From: Ruegeria sediminis
Lineage (GTDB): Bacteria; Pseudomonadota; Alphaproteobacteria; Rhodobacterales; Rhodobacteraceae
Length of the DNA: 64,000 nt
NCBI RefSeq assembly: GCF_005938215.1
Contig: NZ_VCPD01000001.1
Coordinates: 434,001-498,000, forward strand
Reading direction: 5' to 3'
This document shows, in pieces, positions 26,729 to 35,555 of the stretch. Both the position numbers and the translations under genes were made by a program. Position 1 is the first letter of the stretch. Each line of letters opens with the position of its first letter. The notes under the pieces are model-generated. The model had not been told where the DNA came from, searched no databases, and saw nothing but the letters and a program-made list of their open reading frames with translations.

Positions 26729-29136
26729 CCGACAGCATTCGCTCCACGCGTGTCGCCATCATCGGCGGCGGCATCATGGGCGTCGCCGCCCAGTTCCAGC
26801 TGGCCGAAAACGGCTGGACCGACACGATCCTGTTCGAAAAGGCCGAACTGACCAGCGGCTCGACCTGGCACGCCGCGGGCCAGATCGCCCACGCGGTCGG
26901 CTCGCGCCTGATGGGATGGATCAACAAGATCTCGATCGAAACCTACAAGCGCGTCGAGAAGGAAACCGGCCAGTCGATCGGCTGGCACCAGGTCGGCGGC
27001 TTCCGCATCGCCACCACCGCTGACGAAGTCGACTGGATGAAATCCATCATGGGGGTGGGCAAGTTGCTGGATCTGCCCATGGAACTGGTGGGTCCGGAAG
27101 AAGTCGCCAAAGGCAACCCTTTCTACAGGACGTCCGACATCAAGGCCGCCATTCAGACCTTCGAGGACGGGCATATCGACCCTTCCGGTGTCACGATGGC
27201 GCTGGCGGCGGCCGCCCGGGCGCGCGGCGCAAGGATCGAGCGCCACAACCGCGTCGTCGGCGCATCGCGCAAAGGGGACATGTGGCTATTGCGCACCGAA
27301 AAGGGCGACGTGCTGGCCGAGCATGTGGTGATCGCGGCAGGGTCCTATGCCAACCAGGTCGGCGAATGGTTCGGGCTCAGGATCCCGTCGGTCTCGTGCC
27401 TGCACCATTATTTCGTCACCGAAACGGTCCCGGAATTCCTTGACCGACCCGAACTGCCGGTGATGCGGGACAATGCTTATGGAGGTTACATCCGGCAGGA
27501 GCAGAAATCGGGCCTCATCGGGATCTACGAGGGCCACCGCTGTCCCACGGTCTGGGAAATGCCCAGGGGCGCGCCGTGGGAGGCGGAGAACGAGCTGTTC
27601 GAGGCGGATTATGACTCGATTGGCGACTTTCTGACGATTGCCTTGGAGAAGATGCCGGTTCTGGCCGAGCTGGGCATCAAGCGCGTCGTGCGCGGGGCGA
27701 TCACCCATACCCCGGACGGCGGCATGCTGGTCGGCCCCTCGGGCGCGCCCAATGTCTGGCTTTCCTGCGGCTCGTCCATCGGTCTTGCCTGGGGAGGCGG
27801 CGCAGGCAAGGTTCTTGCAGACTGGATGGTGCACGGTGAGACAGCGATCAACACGCGCAGCCTCGACCCCCGGCGATACGGCAATTTCGCCAATGACCAT
27901 TTCATCCTCGAGCGCACCAAGGATGAATTCATGCGCCGCCATGACACTCCCTGTCCCGGCCAACAGTTCGAAAGCCTGCGGCCGGTAAAGCGCCACCCGC
28001 TTTACGACCGGCTGGCGGCCAAGGGCGCCGTCTTTGGCGAGATCGCCGGCTGGGAACGGCCGCGCTACTTCGGTGCGGTTGGCGAGACGGAAACGATCGG
28101 CTGGCGGCGCCAACCCTGGCACGAGAATGCGCAGATGGAGGCGAAGGCGACCCGCGAAGCCGCCGGTGTCATCGACCTTTGCGCCTTTGCGCAGTTCGAG
28201 ATTACAGGCCGTGATGCGGGCGCGTTGCTTGGCCGGCTGTCGGCCAACAGGATCCCCGCGAGGGACGGCCGGATCACCCTCAATCACCTCCTGACTCCGA
28301 AGGGCCGTTTCGAGACCGAAATCACCATCTGGCGCATCGGTCAGGATCGCTATTTCACCGGCTCCGCCATCGCTCGCGCGACCCCGGATTTCGACTGGAT
28401 CAGGTCGCACATTCGTCCGGGCGAGGATGTGCGGATGGTCAATCGTTCCGCCGACTGGGGCATGCTGGCCCTGTCCGGTCCGGCATCGCGCCGGATATTG
28501 TCGGAACTCACCGGCGCGGACCTGTCCAACGCCGCCTTCCCCTGGCTCTCGGGACAGGAGATCGAGGTCGCCGGCGTGCCGTGCCATGCGCTCCGCGTCT
28601 CGTTCGTCGGAGAGCTTGGCTGGGAGTTGCATGCGCCGCTGAATCGCATCGCCGAGCTTTACGACGCGCTGTTCGCGGTTGGCGCGATGCATGGTCTGAC
28701 CGATCTGGGCTCTTACGCGTTCAACGGTATGCGGATGGAGAAAGCCTATCGCGCCAGCGGCGAATTGACGACCGATGTCGGCCCTCTGGACGTCGGTCTT
28801 GAGCGGTTCGTCGTGACTGACGGGCGCGACTTCCTTGGCAAGGACGCCCTTCTGAGCCGGGAACCGCAATGGGAGCTCCTTTACGCCGAGCTGCACTCGG
28901 ACGACCACGACATTCTGGGCGGCGAACCGGTGCTGAGCGATGGCCACGCGGTCGGCCTGACCACCTCCGGCGGCTACGGCTACACCGTGGGCAAGTCGCT
29001 CGGCTGGCTGTTTGTCCGCAAGGGCACGCCGCGACGGGGCTTGTCGGTGCAAATCCTGAACCGCGAAATCCCTGTTACCATCCACGAGGAGGCCCTGTTC
29101 GACCCGCAGAACCTGCGGCCCCGATCCGAGGACTAG
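26725..29136 (+). CDS. FAD-dependent dimethylglycine/sarcosine dehydrogenase-like protein with GcvT domain (2)
   Basis: An 803-residue paralogue of the preceding gene: FAD motif VAIIGGGIMGVAAQFQLA at 10-27, STWHAAG with candidate covalent-FAD histidine H49, then a GcvT-type C-terminal half (LGELGWELHAPL-like sequence present as VGELGWELHAPL, and FNGMRMEKAYRASGELTTD). The two copies have diverged throughout, for example in the segment after the FAD histidine (LVRRLRPSATL versus QIAHAVGSRLM), so they probably use different substrates or act in sequence on two methyl groups. Its ATG overlaps the stop of copy 1 by four bases. Confidence 0.88.
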   Translation: MTDSIRSTRVAIIGGGIMGVAAQFQLAENGWTDTILFEKAELTSGSTWHAAGQIAHAVGSRLMGWINKISIETYKRVEKETGQSIGWHQVGGFRIATTADEVDWMKSIMGVGKLLDLPMELVGPEEVAKGNPFYRTSDIKAAIQTFEDGHIDPSGVTMALAAAARARGARIERHNRVVGASRKGDMWLLRTEKGDVLAEHVVIAAGSYANQVGEWFGLRIPSVSCLHHYFVTETVPEFLDRPELPVMRDNAYGGYIRQEQKSGLIGIYEGHRCPTVWEMPRGAPWEAENELFEADYDSIGDFLTIALEKMPVLAELGIKRVVRGAITHTPDGGMLVGPSGAPNVWLSCGSSIGLAWGGGAGKVLADWMVHGETAINTRSLDPRRYGNFANDHFILERTKDEFMRRHDTPCPGQQFESLRPVKRHPLYDRLAAKGAVFGEIAGWERPRYFGAVGETETIGWRRQPWHENAQMEAKATREAAGVIDLCAFAQFEITGRDAGALLGRLSANRIPARDGRITLNHLLTPKGRFETEITIWRIGQDRYFTGSAIARATPDFDWIRSHIRPGEDVRMVNRSADWGMLALSGPASRRILSELTGADLSNAAFPWLSGQEIEVAGVPCHALRVSFVGELGWELHAPLNRIAELYDALFAVGAMHGLTDLGSYAFNGMRMEKAYRASGELTTDVGPLDVGLERFVVTDGRDFLGKDALLSREPQWELLYAELHSDDHDILGGEPVLSDGHAVGLTTSGGYGYTVGKSLGWLFVRKGTPRRGLSVQILNREIPVTIHEEALFDPQNLRPRSED

Positions 29137-29140
29137 GACC

Positions 29141-30814
29141 ATGACCATCATCAATGGCGGCGAGGCCGTTTGTCGCGTGCTGAAGGCCAACCGCATCGAC
29201 ACCGTATTCGGGCTGCTGGGTGGCTCGATGCTGGAGCTTTACGACGCCATGTATCGGGGCGGCGAAATCTCCTATATCGGCGCGCGGGACGAGCGTGCGG
29301 CGGGCCATATGGCCGATGCCTGGGCGAGGATGACGGGCAAGCCCGGTGTCGTCCTTGGCGCGCAGGCGGGGCCGGGCGTGGTCAACATCGTGACGGCAGT
29401 GGCCGAGGCGTATCTGGCCTATTCGCCGCTGGTGGTGATTGCCGGCGCCATCACCCGTGCCGATCAGTGCAAGGACACCTTTCAGGAAGTCGACCAGGTG
29501 GCCCTGTTCGCGCCCATTTCCAAGCGTTCGGTCATGGTCACCGATCCCTCGCGGCTGGCCCCGATGCTGGAAGACGCGATCCGGCTCGCGAATACCGGCC
29601 GCCGGGGTCCAGTGGTGCTGCATGTCCCACGCGATCTCTTTGCCGCCCAAATGCCCGCCATTGATCCGGCCCCGGTCATGATCGCGCGTCCCGGTCCGGC
29701 AGCCCCGACAGATGTGCAGGCGATGGCAGCGCTGCTTGCGCAGGCCCAGCGCCCTGTCATCTTTGCAGGCGGCGGCTTCAAGTGGTGTGAGGGGCGCGAT
29801 GCCCTGACCGAACTGGCGGAAAAGCTCGAAGTGCCCGTCGTCGCCTCGACCGGCCATGCCGACGTGATGCGGCACGGCCATCCGTGGTTCGCGGGCCAGG
29901 GCGGGCCGCGCGGCAACCGGGTCGCCAGCCGCCTGACGAAGGAGGCCGACGTGATGGTCGTGCTTGGCGCCAGGCTCGGCTTCAACTCGACCTTCCACTC
30001 GAATGACTACGTCGGTGCGGATACCCGCATCGCGCATGTGGATGTGGAGGGCTCTGCCGTGGGCCGGTATTTCCCCGCCGAAATCGCGGCGCAGGGAGAT
30101 GCCCGTCTGACGGCCGAAGCCCTGGCCGGAATCGCCGCGCGCCCGGACTGTGACGCGTGGCGCGCCGCCTTCCGCGTGGATATGGAAAGCCTGGCCGAAG
30201 AACGTGTCGCGGAGGCCGCCCTCGACACATTGCCGATGCACCCCCGGCGCGCGTTGGCCGAGATCCGCGCCGCCCTGCCCGAGGACGCGATCGTCACTCT
30301 CGACACGGGCAACACCTGCCTTCAGGCCGCCGACCGGCTGGCCCACTATGCGCCGATGTCGCTGATCACGCCGCTGGATTTCGGTCTGGTCGGGTTCGGA
30401 CTTGCGGCCGCCATCGGCGCCAAGGCCGCCGCACCAGACCGGCCAGTGGTGGCCGTGATGGGGGACGGCGCCCTTGGCTATACGATGATCGAAATCCAGA
30501 CTGCCGTTCAGCACAATCTGCCGATCACCATCGTTGTGCTGGACAACCAGGCCTGGGGGGCCGAGAAGGCCTATCAGCAGGAATTCTATGGCGGGCGCCT
30601 GCTGGGCGCTGAAATCCAGTCGCCCCGTTATGACAAGTTCGCCGAACTCTGCGGCGGCAAGGGCATCTGGGTCGACGGTCCGGGCGGCATGGGCCCGGCA
30701 CTGCGCGAGGCCATCGCCAGCGACCAGACCACCGTCATCCAGGCCCGGATCGACCCGGCCGCGCTGATGACGCTTCGCAAGGATCTGTTCAAGGCGCCAA
30801 GTAAGGATCAGTGA
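29141..30814 (+). CDS. Thiamine diphosphate-dependent enzyme (acetolactate synthase / Xsc-like)
   Basis: A 557-residue ThDP enzyme with the three domains of the acetohydroxyacid-synthase family. The catalytic glutamate E51 is in ARDERAAGHMAD, and the Mg-ThDP motif GDGALGYTMIEIQTAVQHN ends in VVLDNQAWGAEK. FQEVDQVALF and WGAEK followed by FYGGRLLGAE are reminiscent of sulfoacetaldehyde acetyltransferase, but the protein is shorter and no phosphotransacetylase gene is adjacent. It starts 4 bases after the second dehydrogenase. Its role may be carboligation or cleavage of a 2-oxo acid or aldehyde made by the aminotransferase; this is inference. Confidence 0.82.
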   Translation: MTIINGGEAVCRVLKANRIDTVFGLLGGSMLELYDAMYRGGEISYIGARDERAAGHMADAWARMTGKPGVVLGAQAGPGVVNIVTAVAEAYLAYSPLVVIAGAITRADQCKDTFQEVDQVALFAPISKRSVMVTDPSRLAPMLEDAIRLANTGRRGPVVLHVPRDLFAAQMPAIDPAPVMIARPGPAAPTDVQAMAALLAQAQRPVIFAGGGFKWCEGRDALTELAEKLEVPVVASTGHADVMRHGHPWFAGQGGPRGNRVASRLTKEADVMVVLGARLGFNSTFHSNDYVGADTRIAHVDVEGSAVGRYFPAEIAAQGDARLTAEALAGIAARPDCDAWRAAFRVDMESLAEERVAEAALDTLPMHPRRALAEIRAALPEDAIVTLDTGNTCLQAADRLAHYAPMSLITPLDFGLVGFGLAAAIGAKAAAPDRPVVAVMGDGALGYTMIEIQTAVQHNLPITIVVLDNQAWGAEKAYQQEFYGGRLLGAEIQSPRYDKFAELCGGKGIWVDGPGGMGPALREAIASDQTTVIQARIDPAALMTLRKDLFKAPSKDQ

Positions 30815-30816
30815 CA

Positions 30817-32292
30817 ATGACGAATTGGGATACGATCATCGTCGGAGCCGGAAACGCCGCATTCTGCGCGGCCCACGCGGCGCGGGAAAAGGGCGCAAGC
30901 GTCCTGATGCTGGAATGTGCGCCCGAGGTCGAAAACGGCGGCAACTCGCGCTTTACCGCCGGGGCAATCCGCTTTGCATACGACGGAGTGGACGATATCC
31001 GCGCACTTTGCCCGGACCTGTCCGAAGAACAGATCGCGATCACCGATTTCGGCACCTACACCACCGATCAGTTCTTCGACGACATGTTCCGCGTCACCCG
31101 TTTCCGCACCGATCCCGAATTGTGCGAGCGGCTGGTGATGTCGTCGCGCGAAACGATGCACTGGATGCGCGACAAGGGCATCCGCTTCATGCCGATCTAT
31201 GGGCGGCAGGCCTTCAAGGTGGATGGGCGGTTCAAGTTCTGGGGCGGCCTCACTCTCGAAGCCTGGGGCGGCGGCCCGGGCCTTGTCGATGCTCACACCG
31301 AAATCGCCAAGGCCAGCGGCGTCGAGATCCGGTACGAAACCCGCGCGCTTGAACTGTTGACCGATGGCCACGCCGCCACGGGCGTCAAGGTGCGGCACAA
31401 GGGCGAAATCCACGACCTGCGCGCCAAGGCGGTGGTAATCGCATCGGGTGGGTTCCAGGCCAGCCCCGAGATGCGCACCCGATACCTTGGCCCGGGATGG
31501 GAGATGGCCCGCGTGCGCGGCTCGCGCTTCAACACCGGCGAGGGGATCAGGATGGCCATGGCCGCAGGTGCCTCGACCTGTGGCAACTGGTCGGGCTGCC
31601 ATGCGGTCGGCTGGGACTACAACGCGCCGGAATTCGGCGATCTGGACGTGGGCGACGGGTTCCAGAAACACTCCTACCCCTGGGGCATCATGGTGAACGC
31701 CACCGGCCGCCGCTTTGTCGACGAGGGCGCGGATTTCCGCAATTACACCTATGCAAAATACGGCCGGGTTATCCTGAACCAGCCGGACCAGTTCGCCTGG
31801 CAGATCTTTGACGCCAAGGTGACGCATCTGCTGCGCGACGAATACCGCATCAAGCGGGTGACCAAAGTCACCGCGCCCACGCTCGAGGAACTGGCGAGCA
31901 AGCTGGAAGGCGTCGATCCGCGGGGATTCCTGGACGAGATCCGCGCCTACAACGCCGCGGTGGACACAGACACGCCCTTCGATCCCAACGTCAAGGACGG
32001 CCGCGGCACGCGGGGCTTGCCGGTGCCGAAATCGAACTGGGCCAACACGATCGACCAAGGCCCGTTCGAGGCCTATCAGGTCGGTTGCGGCATCACCTTC
32101 ACTTTCGGCGGGCTGCGCATCGACCCCGACAGCGCCCAGGTACTGGACAACGACCTTTCCCCGATCCCTGGCCTGTTTGCCGCGGGCGAGTTGGTGGGGG
32201 GCGTGTTCTTTTTCAACTATCCGGGTGGAACGGGCCTGATCAACGGCTCGGTTTTCGGCCGGCTCGCCGGGGAACATGCCGCAAATCGTTGA
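30817..32292 (+). CDS. FAD-dependent dehydrogenase, tricarballylate dehydrogenase (TcuA)/fumarate reductase-like
   Basis: A 491-residue flavoprotein of the succinate dehydrogenase/fumarate reductase flavoprotein class. The dinucleotide motif is TIIVGAGNAAFCAAHAA, followed by GGNSRFTAGAIRFA, which resembles TcuA; the C-terminus has the FAD signature IPGLFAAGELVGGVFFFNYPGGTGL. TcuA oxidises tricarballylate to aconitate, but here the operon concerns amines, so a different alpha,beta-oxidation is likely. The start is the ATG at 30817, two bases after the previous stop. It is the last gene of the operon; an IS remnant lies 105 bases downstream. No TcuB partner gene is present. Confidence 0.83.
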   Translation: MTNWDTIIVGAGNAAFCAAHAAREKGASVLMLECAPEVENGGNSRFTAGAIRFAYDGVDDIRALCPDLSEEQIAITDFGTYTTDQFFDDMFRVTRFRTDPELCERLVMSSRETMHWMRDKGIRFMPIYGRQAFKVDGRFKFWGGLTLEAWGGGPGLVDAHTEIAKASGVEIRYETRALELLTDGHAATGVKVRHKGEIHDLRAKAVVIASGGFQASPEMRTRYLGPGWEMARVRGSRFNTGEGIRMAMAAGASTCGNWSGCHAVGWDYNAPEFGDLDVGDGFQKHSYPWGIMVNATGRRFVDEGADFRNYTYAKYGRVILNQPDQFAWQIFDAKVTHLLRDEYRIKRVTKVTAPTLEELASKLEGVDPRGFLDEIRAYNAAVDTDTPFDPNVKDGRGTRGLPVPKSNWANTIDQGPFEAYQVGCGITFTFGGLRIDPDSAQVLDNDLSPIPGLFAAGELVGGVFFFNYPGGTGLINGSVFGRLAGEHAANR

Positions 32293-32685
32293 CATGGCTC
32301 CGGTCGTCAGGACATCGCGCCTGGTCCTGCCCCAAGAAACTGGTCCGAGCTGAATGCGAAATCTTGGGTACATTTCTGGCAGGAGAAAGGCGTACCAATG
32401 CCGAAGAATCGATTCCGCGATGAACAGATTGCCTGTGCGCTGAAGCAGGCGGAATCCGAAGCGAGGGCCGGCGAGATATGCAGCAACATGGGGATCGCCG
32501 CAGCGTCTCTCCATCGCTGGAAGAAGGTCTGCGCCGGGTTGGGTGTTTAAGTGATCCGGCGCCTTCGGTCAGCTATGAATACAAGGGGATTTCGAAGCTT
32601 GGGCGTTAATGACCTTGTTTTTGGGCGGCAAAACCGCCCAAATGGGCCTTATTCGCTTGGTATTTCAACAACCACCAGATCGTCG
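32293..32685. other. Intergenic stretch with IS debris and a hairpin
   Basis: This gap holds the OrfA remnant above and, at 32620-32642, an inverted repeat with arms TTTGGGCGG and CCGCCCAAA around a five-base loop. It lies 44 bases beyond the nrdJ stop on the minus strand but is not followed by a T-run in that direction, so it is at best a weak terminator. Nothing else is recognisable. Confidence 0.5.
32398..32550 (+). pseudogene. IS3-family transposase OrfA remnant
   Basis: A 50-codon frame starting MPKNRFRDEQIACALKQAES and containing GEICSNMGIAAASLHRWKK, the helix-turn-helix of IS3-type OrfA proteins. It stops at the end of the HTH, whereas OrfA is normally nearly twice as long, and no OrfB frame follows. 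A purine-rich AGGAGAAAGG lies before the ATG. It is therefore a decayed insertion sequence at the border between the methylamine operon and the ribonucleotide reductase gene. Confidence 0.7.
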
Positions 32686-34968
32686 TCAGCCGCACTTGGA
32701 ATGGCCGCAACTGGCGCATGTCATGCAGCCTTCGACCATGCGCATCTCGTACTGGCCGCAGCTCGGGCAGGGCTTGCCGCGCGGCAGGTCGGCGTTCACC
32801 ACCTGCGCTTGCGGATCGGACTTGAGGCCCATCCCCTCGCCGTCGAGAAAACCGATGGCGATCAGGTGCTGTTCGATCACGCCGCCAATGGCCGCCAGGA
32901 TCGACGGGATGTATTTTCCCTTGACCCAGGCACCGCCGCGCGGGTCGAACACGGCTTTCAGTTCCTCGACCACGAACGACACGTCGCCGCCGCGCCGGAA
33001 CACCGCCGAGATCATGCGGGTCAGCGCCAGCGTCCAGGCGTAATGCTCCATGTTCTTCGAGTTGATGAACACCTCGAACGGCCGCCGGCGGCCGCCGATG
33101 ATGATGTCGTTGATGGTCAGATAGATCGCGTGTTCGCTGTCGGGCCATTTCAGCTTGTAGGTCGAGCCTTCAAGGGATTGCGGGCGGTCCAGCGGTTCGG
33201 ACATGTAGATGACGTCGCCGCCATCGAACTCGTGCGGCGCGTCGGCGCTTTCGCCCGGCAGCTTGTCGACGCTTTCCGACACGGTCAGCACCGACCCGGT
33301 CACATCATTCGGGCGATAGGTGGTGCAGCCCTTGCAGCCCTGATCCCAGGCCTGCATGTAGACATCCTTGAAATCGTCGAACGAGATGTCCTCGGGGCAG
33401 TTGATCGTCTTCGAGATCGAACTGTCGATCCATTTCTGCGCCGCCGCCTGCATCCGGACGTGGTCGGACGGGGTCAGCGTCTGGGCGTTCACGAAATAGT
33501 CGGGCAACGCCTTGTCGCCATGCTTGTCCCGCCACATCTGAACCGCATAATCCACCACTTCTTCTTCGGTGCGCGACCCGTCCTTTTGCAGAACCTTGCG
33601 CGTATAGGCATAGGCAAAGACCGGCTCGATCCCCGACGAGACGTTGCCCGCATAAAGCGAGATCGTCCCCGTCGGCGCGATCGAAGTCAGCAGGGCGTTA
33701 CGAATTCCGTGCTCGCGGATCGCGTCACGAACGTCCTCGTCCATCTGCTGCATGGTGCCGCTGGACAAATACTTGTCGGCGTCGAAAAGCGGGAACGCGC
33801 CTTTTTCCTTTGCCAGATCGACCGAGGCCAGATAGGCGGCGCGGGCGATCGCGCGCAGCCAGTCCTCGGTCTGACGCGCCGCCTCGTCCGAACCGTAGCG
33901 CAGGCCCAGCATGAGCAGCGCGTCGGCCAGACCGGTCACGCCCAGCCCGATCCGGCGCTTGGCCTGCGCTTCGGCGGCCTGTTCCGGCAGCGGGAATTTC
34001 GAGACGTCGACCACGTTGTCCATCATCCGGACCGAGGTTGCGACCAACTCCCGCAGCGCCGCTTCGTCCAGATGCGCGCCAGGTTCGAACGGCTGCGTCA
34101 CCAGCCGTGCCAGGTTGACCGAGCCCAGCAGGCAAGCGCCGTAGGGCGGCAGGGGCTGTTCGCCGCAAGGATTGGTCGCCGCGATGGTTTCGACGTAGCT
34201 CAGGTTGTTCGACTGGTTGATCCGGTCGATGAAGATCACGCCGGGTTCGGCATAGTCATAGGTCGCCTGCATGATCCGGTTCCACAGATCCTGCGCTTGG
34301 ACCGTGTGATAGATCTTGCCGCCGAACTGCAGCTCCCAGGGACCGTCCGCCTTGACCGCTTCCATGAAGGCGTCGGTCACCAGCACCGACATGTTGAACA
34401 TGCGCAGCCGCGCCGGATCGGACTTGGCCGAGATGAACTGTTCGATGTCGGGGTGATCGCAACGCATGGTCGCCATCATCGCACCCCGGCGCGAGCCCGC
34501 CGACATGATGGTGCGGCACATGGCGTCCCAGACGTCCATGAAGCTGAGCGGCCCCGACGCATCCGCCGCCACGCCATGCACGTCGGCACCGCGCGGGCGG
34601 ATGGTAGAGAAGTCGTAACCGATGCCGCCGCCCTGCTGCATGGTCAGCGCCGCCTCTTTCAGCATGTCGAAGATGCCCGCCATGCTGTCGGGGATCGTGC
34701 CCATCACGAAACAGTTGAACAGCGTCACCTGCCGCGCGGTGCCGGCGCCCGCGGTGATGCGGCCGGCGGGGAGGTATTTGAAATCCTCCAGCGCCTCGTA
34801 GAATTTCTGCTCCCAAAGCGCCGGATCCTCTTCGGTCCGGGCCAGATCGCGCGCGATCCGCCGCCACGTATCCTCGACGGTCAGATCGATCGGGGTGCCG
34901 TCCGCCTTCTTGAAGCGGTATTTCATGTCCCAGATCTGCTCGGCGATGGGGGCGGCAAAGCGGCTCAT
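32686..34968 (-). CDS. nrdJ: Adenosylcobalamin-dependent (class II) ribonucleotide reductase
   Basis: A 760-residue class II ribonucleotide reductase, which makes deoxyribonucleotides with an adenosylcobalamin radical and works with or without oxygen. Landmarks are NCFVMG and GGGIGYDFSTIRPRGA in the N-terminal half, NPCGEQPLPPYGAC with the active-site cysteine, PTGTISLYAGN, and a C-terminal zinc-ribbon-like tail with CPSCG and CMTCASCGHSKC that carries redox cysteines. The ATG at 34968 is preceded by AGGGAA; upstream in-frame sequence is low complexity. The upstream region contains two boxes resembling NrdR sites. Its length matches the ~750-residue NrdJ type rather than the ~1200-residue B12 enzymes of some alphaproteobacteria. 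Confidence 0.93.
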   Translation of the reverse strand: MSRFAAPIAEQIWDMKYRFKKADGTPIDLTVEDTWRRIARDLARTEEDPALWEQKFYEALEDFKYLPAGRITAGAGTARQVTLFNCFVMGTIPDSMAGIFDMLKEAALTMQQGGGIGYDFSTIRPRGADVHGVAADASGPLSFMDVWDAMCRTIMSAGSRRGAMMATMRCDHPDIEQFISAKSDPARLRMFNMSVLVTDAFMEAVKADGPWELQFGGKIYHTVQAQDLWNRIMQATYDYAEPGVIFIDRINQSNNLSYVETIAATNPCGEQPLPPYGACLLGSVNLARLVTQPFEPGAHLDEAALRELVATSVRMMDNVVDVSKFPLPEQAAEAQAKRRIGLGVTGLADALLMLGLRYGSDEAARQTEDWLRAIARAAYLASVDLAKEKGAFPLFDADKYLSSGTMQQMDEDVRDAIREHGIRNALLTSIAPTGTISLYAGNVSSGIEPVFAYAYTRKVLQKDGSRTEEEVVDYAVQMWRDKHGDKALPDYFVNAQTLTPSDHVRMQAAAQKWIDSSISKTINCPEDISFDDFKDVYMQAWDQGCKGCTTYRPNDVTGSVLTVSESVDKLPGESADAPHEFDGGDVIYMSEPLDRPQSLEGSTYKLKWPDSEHAIYLTINDIIIGGRRRPFEVFINSKNMEHYAWTLALTRMISAVFRRGGDVSFVVEELKAVFDPRGGAWVKGKYIPSILAAIGGVIEQHLIAIGFLDGEGMGLKSDPQAQVVNADLPRGKPCPSCGQYEMRMVEGCMTCASCGHSKCG

Positions 34969-35023
34969 TCGTTGATTCCCTGTGCTGGAAGAGGAACCCA
35001 TATTACACCCAATGTGCCGCTCG

Positions 35024-35070
35024 CCACAACAGCTTGATGAAAAACGTTGGCGCACTACAATATCAAGGTG
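35024..35070. promoter_or_regulatory. Candidate tandem NrdR boxes upstream of nrdJ
   Basis: Two 16-bp sequences, CCACAACAGCTTGATG (35024-35039) and CTACAATATCAAGGTG (35055-35070), start 31 bp apart. Both share ACAA plus partial similarity to the NrdR consensus palindrome, and NrdR boxes usually occur as pairs about three helical turns apart in ribonucleotide reductase promoters. The match to consensus is imperfect. Confidence 0.4.
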
Positions 35071-35098
35071 AACCTCTGGACGACTCTGTGGGGGAGTT

Positions 35099-35530
35099 GT
35101 GGATAACTACGTGAACCTGATCAAGCTTTCGGTCGGATCCGAAAGCGTCGACAGCCTGGCGGAATGGCAGGAAGGCCACCGGCAGCAGTTCGACGACGGC
35201 CTGCCCCGTCACATCACGCGCATGTGGCCAAAGCGCGAAAGCGAGATCCTCGACGGCGGCTCGATCTATTGGGTGATCCGGGGCACGATACAGTGCCGGC
35301 AGCGCATCCTGCGGTTGGACGAGGTGATCGGCCAGGACGGCATCCGCCGCTGCGCCATCGTGCTGGATCCCGAGCTTCATCGCACCCAGAGCGCGCAGAA
35401 ACGCCCGTTCCAGGGCTGGCGCTACCTCAAGCCCGAGGACTCGCCGCCGGATCTTCCGAAAGAGCGGGAACAGGACGACGCCCTGCCGGACGAGTTGAAC
35501 CGGGCGCTGGCGGAAATCGGCGTGTTGTGA
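35099..35530 (+). CDS. DUF1489 family protein
   Basis: A 143-residue cytosolic protein of unknown function, conserved in alphaproteobacteria as DUF1489. It starts MDNYVNLIKLSVGSESVDSL and has the family features PRHITRMWPKR, GSIYWVIRGTIQCRQ and a C-terminal KRPFQGWRYL. The start is a GTG at 35099 or at 35111; neither has ideal Shine-Dalgarno spacing, and the first is used because homologues have three or four residues before NLIKL. It diverges from nrdJ and converges with hisG. No membrane segment or signal peptide is seen. Confidence 0.78.
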   Translation: MDNYVNLIKLSVGSESVDSLAEWQEGHRQQFDDGLPRHITRMWPKRESEILDGGSIYWVIRGTIQCRQRILRLDEVIGQDGIRRCAIVLDPELHRTQSAQKRPFQGWRYLKPEDSPPDLPKEREQDDALPDELNRALAEIGVL

Positions 35531-35555
35531 CGGGCGCGCGCCGACGGCACAACGG

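Noticed and set aside
32620..32642. Strong intrinsic terminator after nrdJ
   Set aside because: The inverted repeat is good, but on the minus strand it is followed by A residues rather than a T-run.
32551..35037. Long plus-strand frame opposite nrdJ
   Set aside because: It has no family similarity and is the high-GC antisense shadow of a highly conserved ribonucleotide reductase gene.
34969..35098. Cobalamin riboswitch upstream of the B12-dependent nrdJ
   Set aside because: The 130-base gap to the divergent DUF1489 gene is too short and I see no B12-box-like sequence or typical fold.
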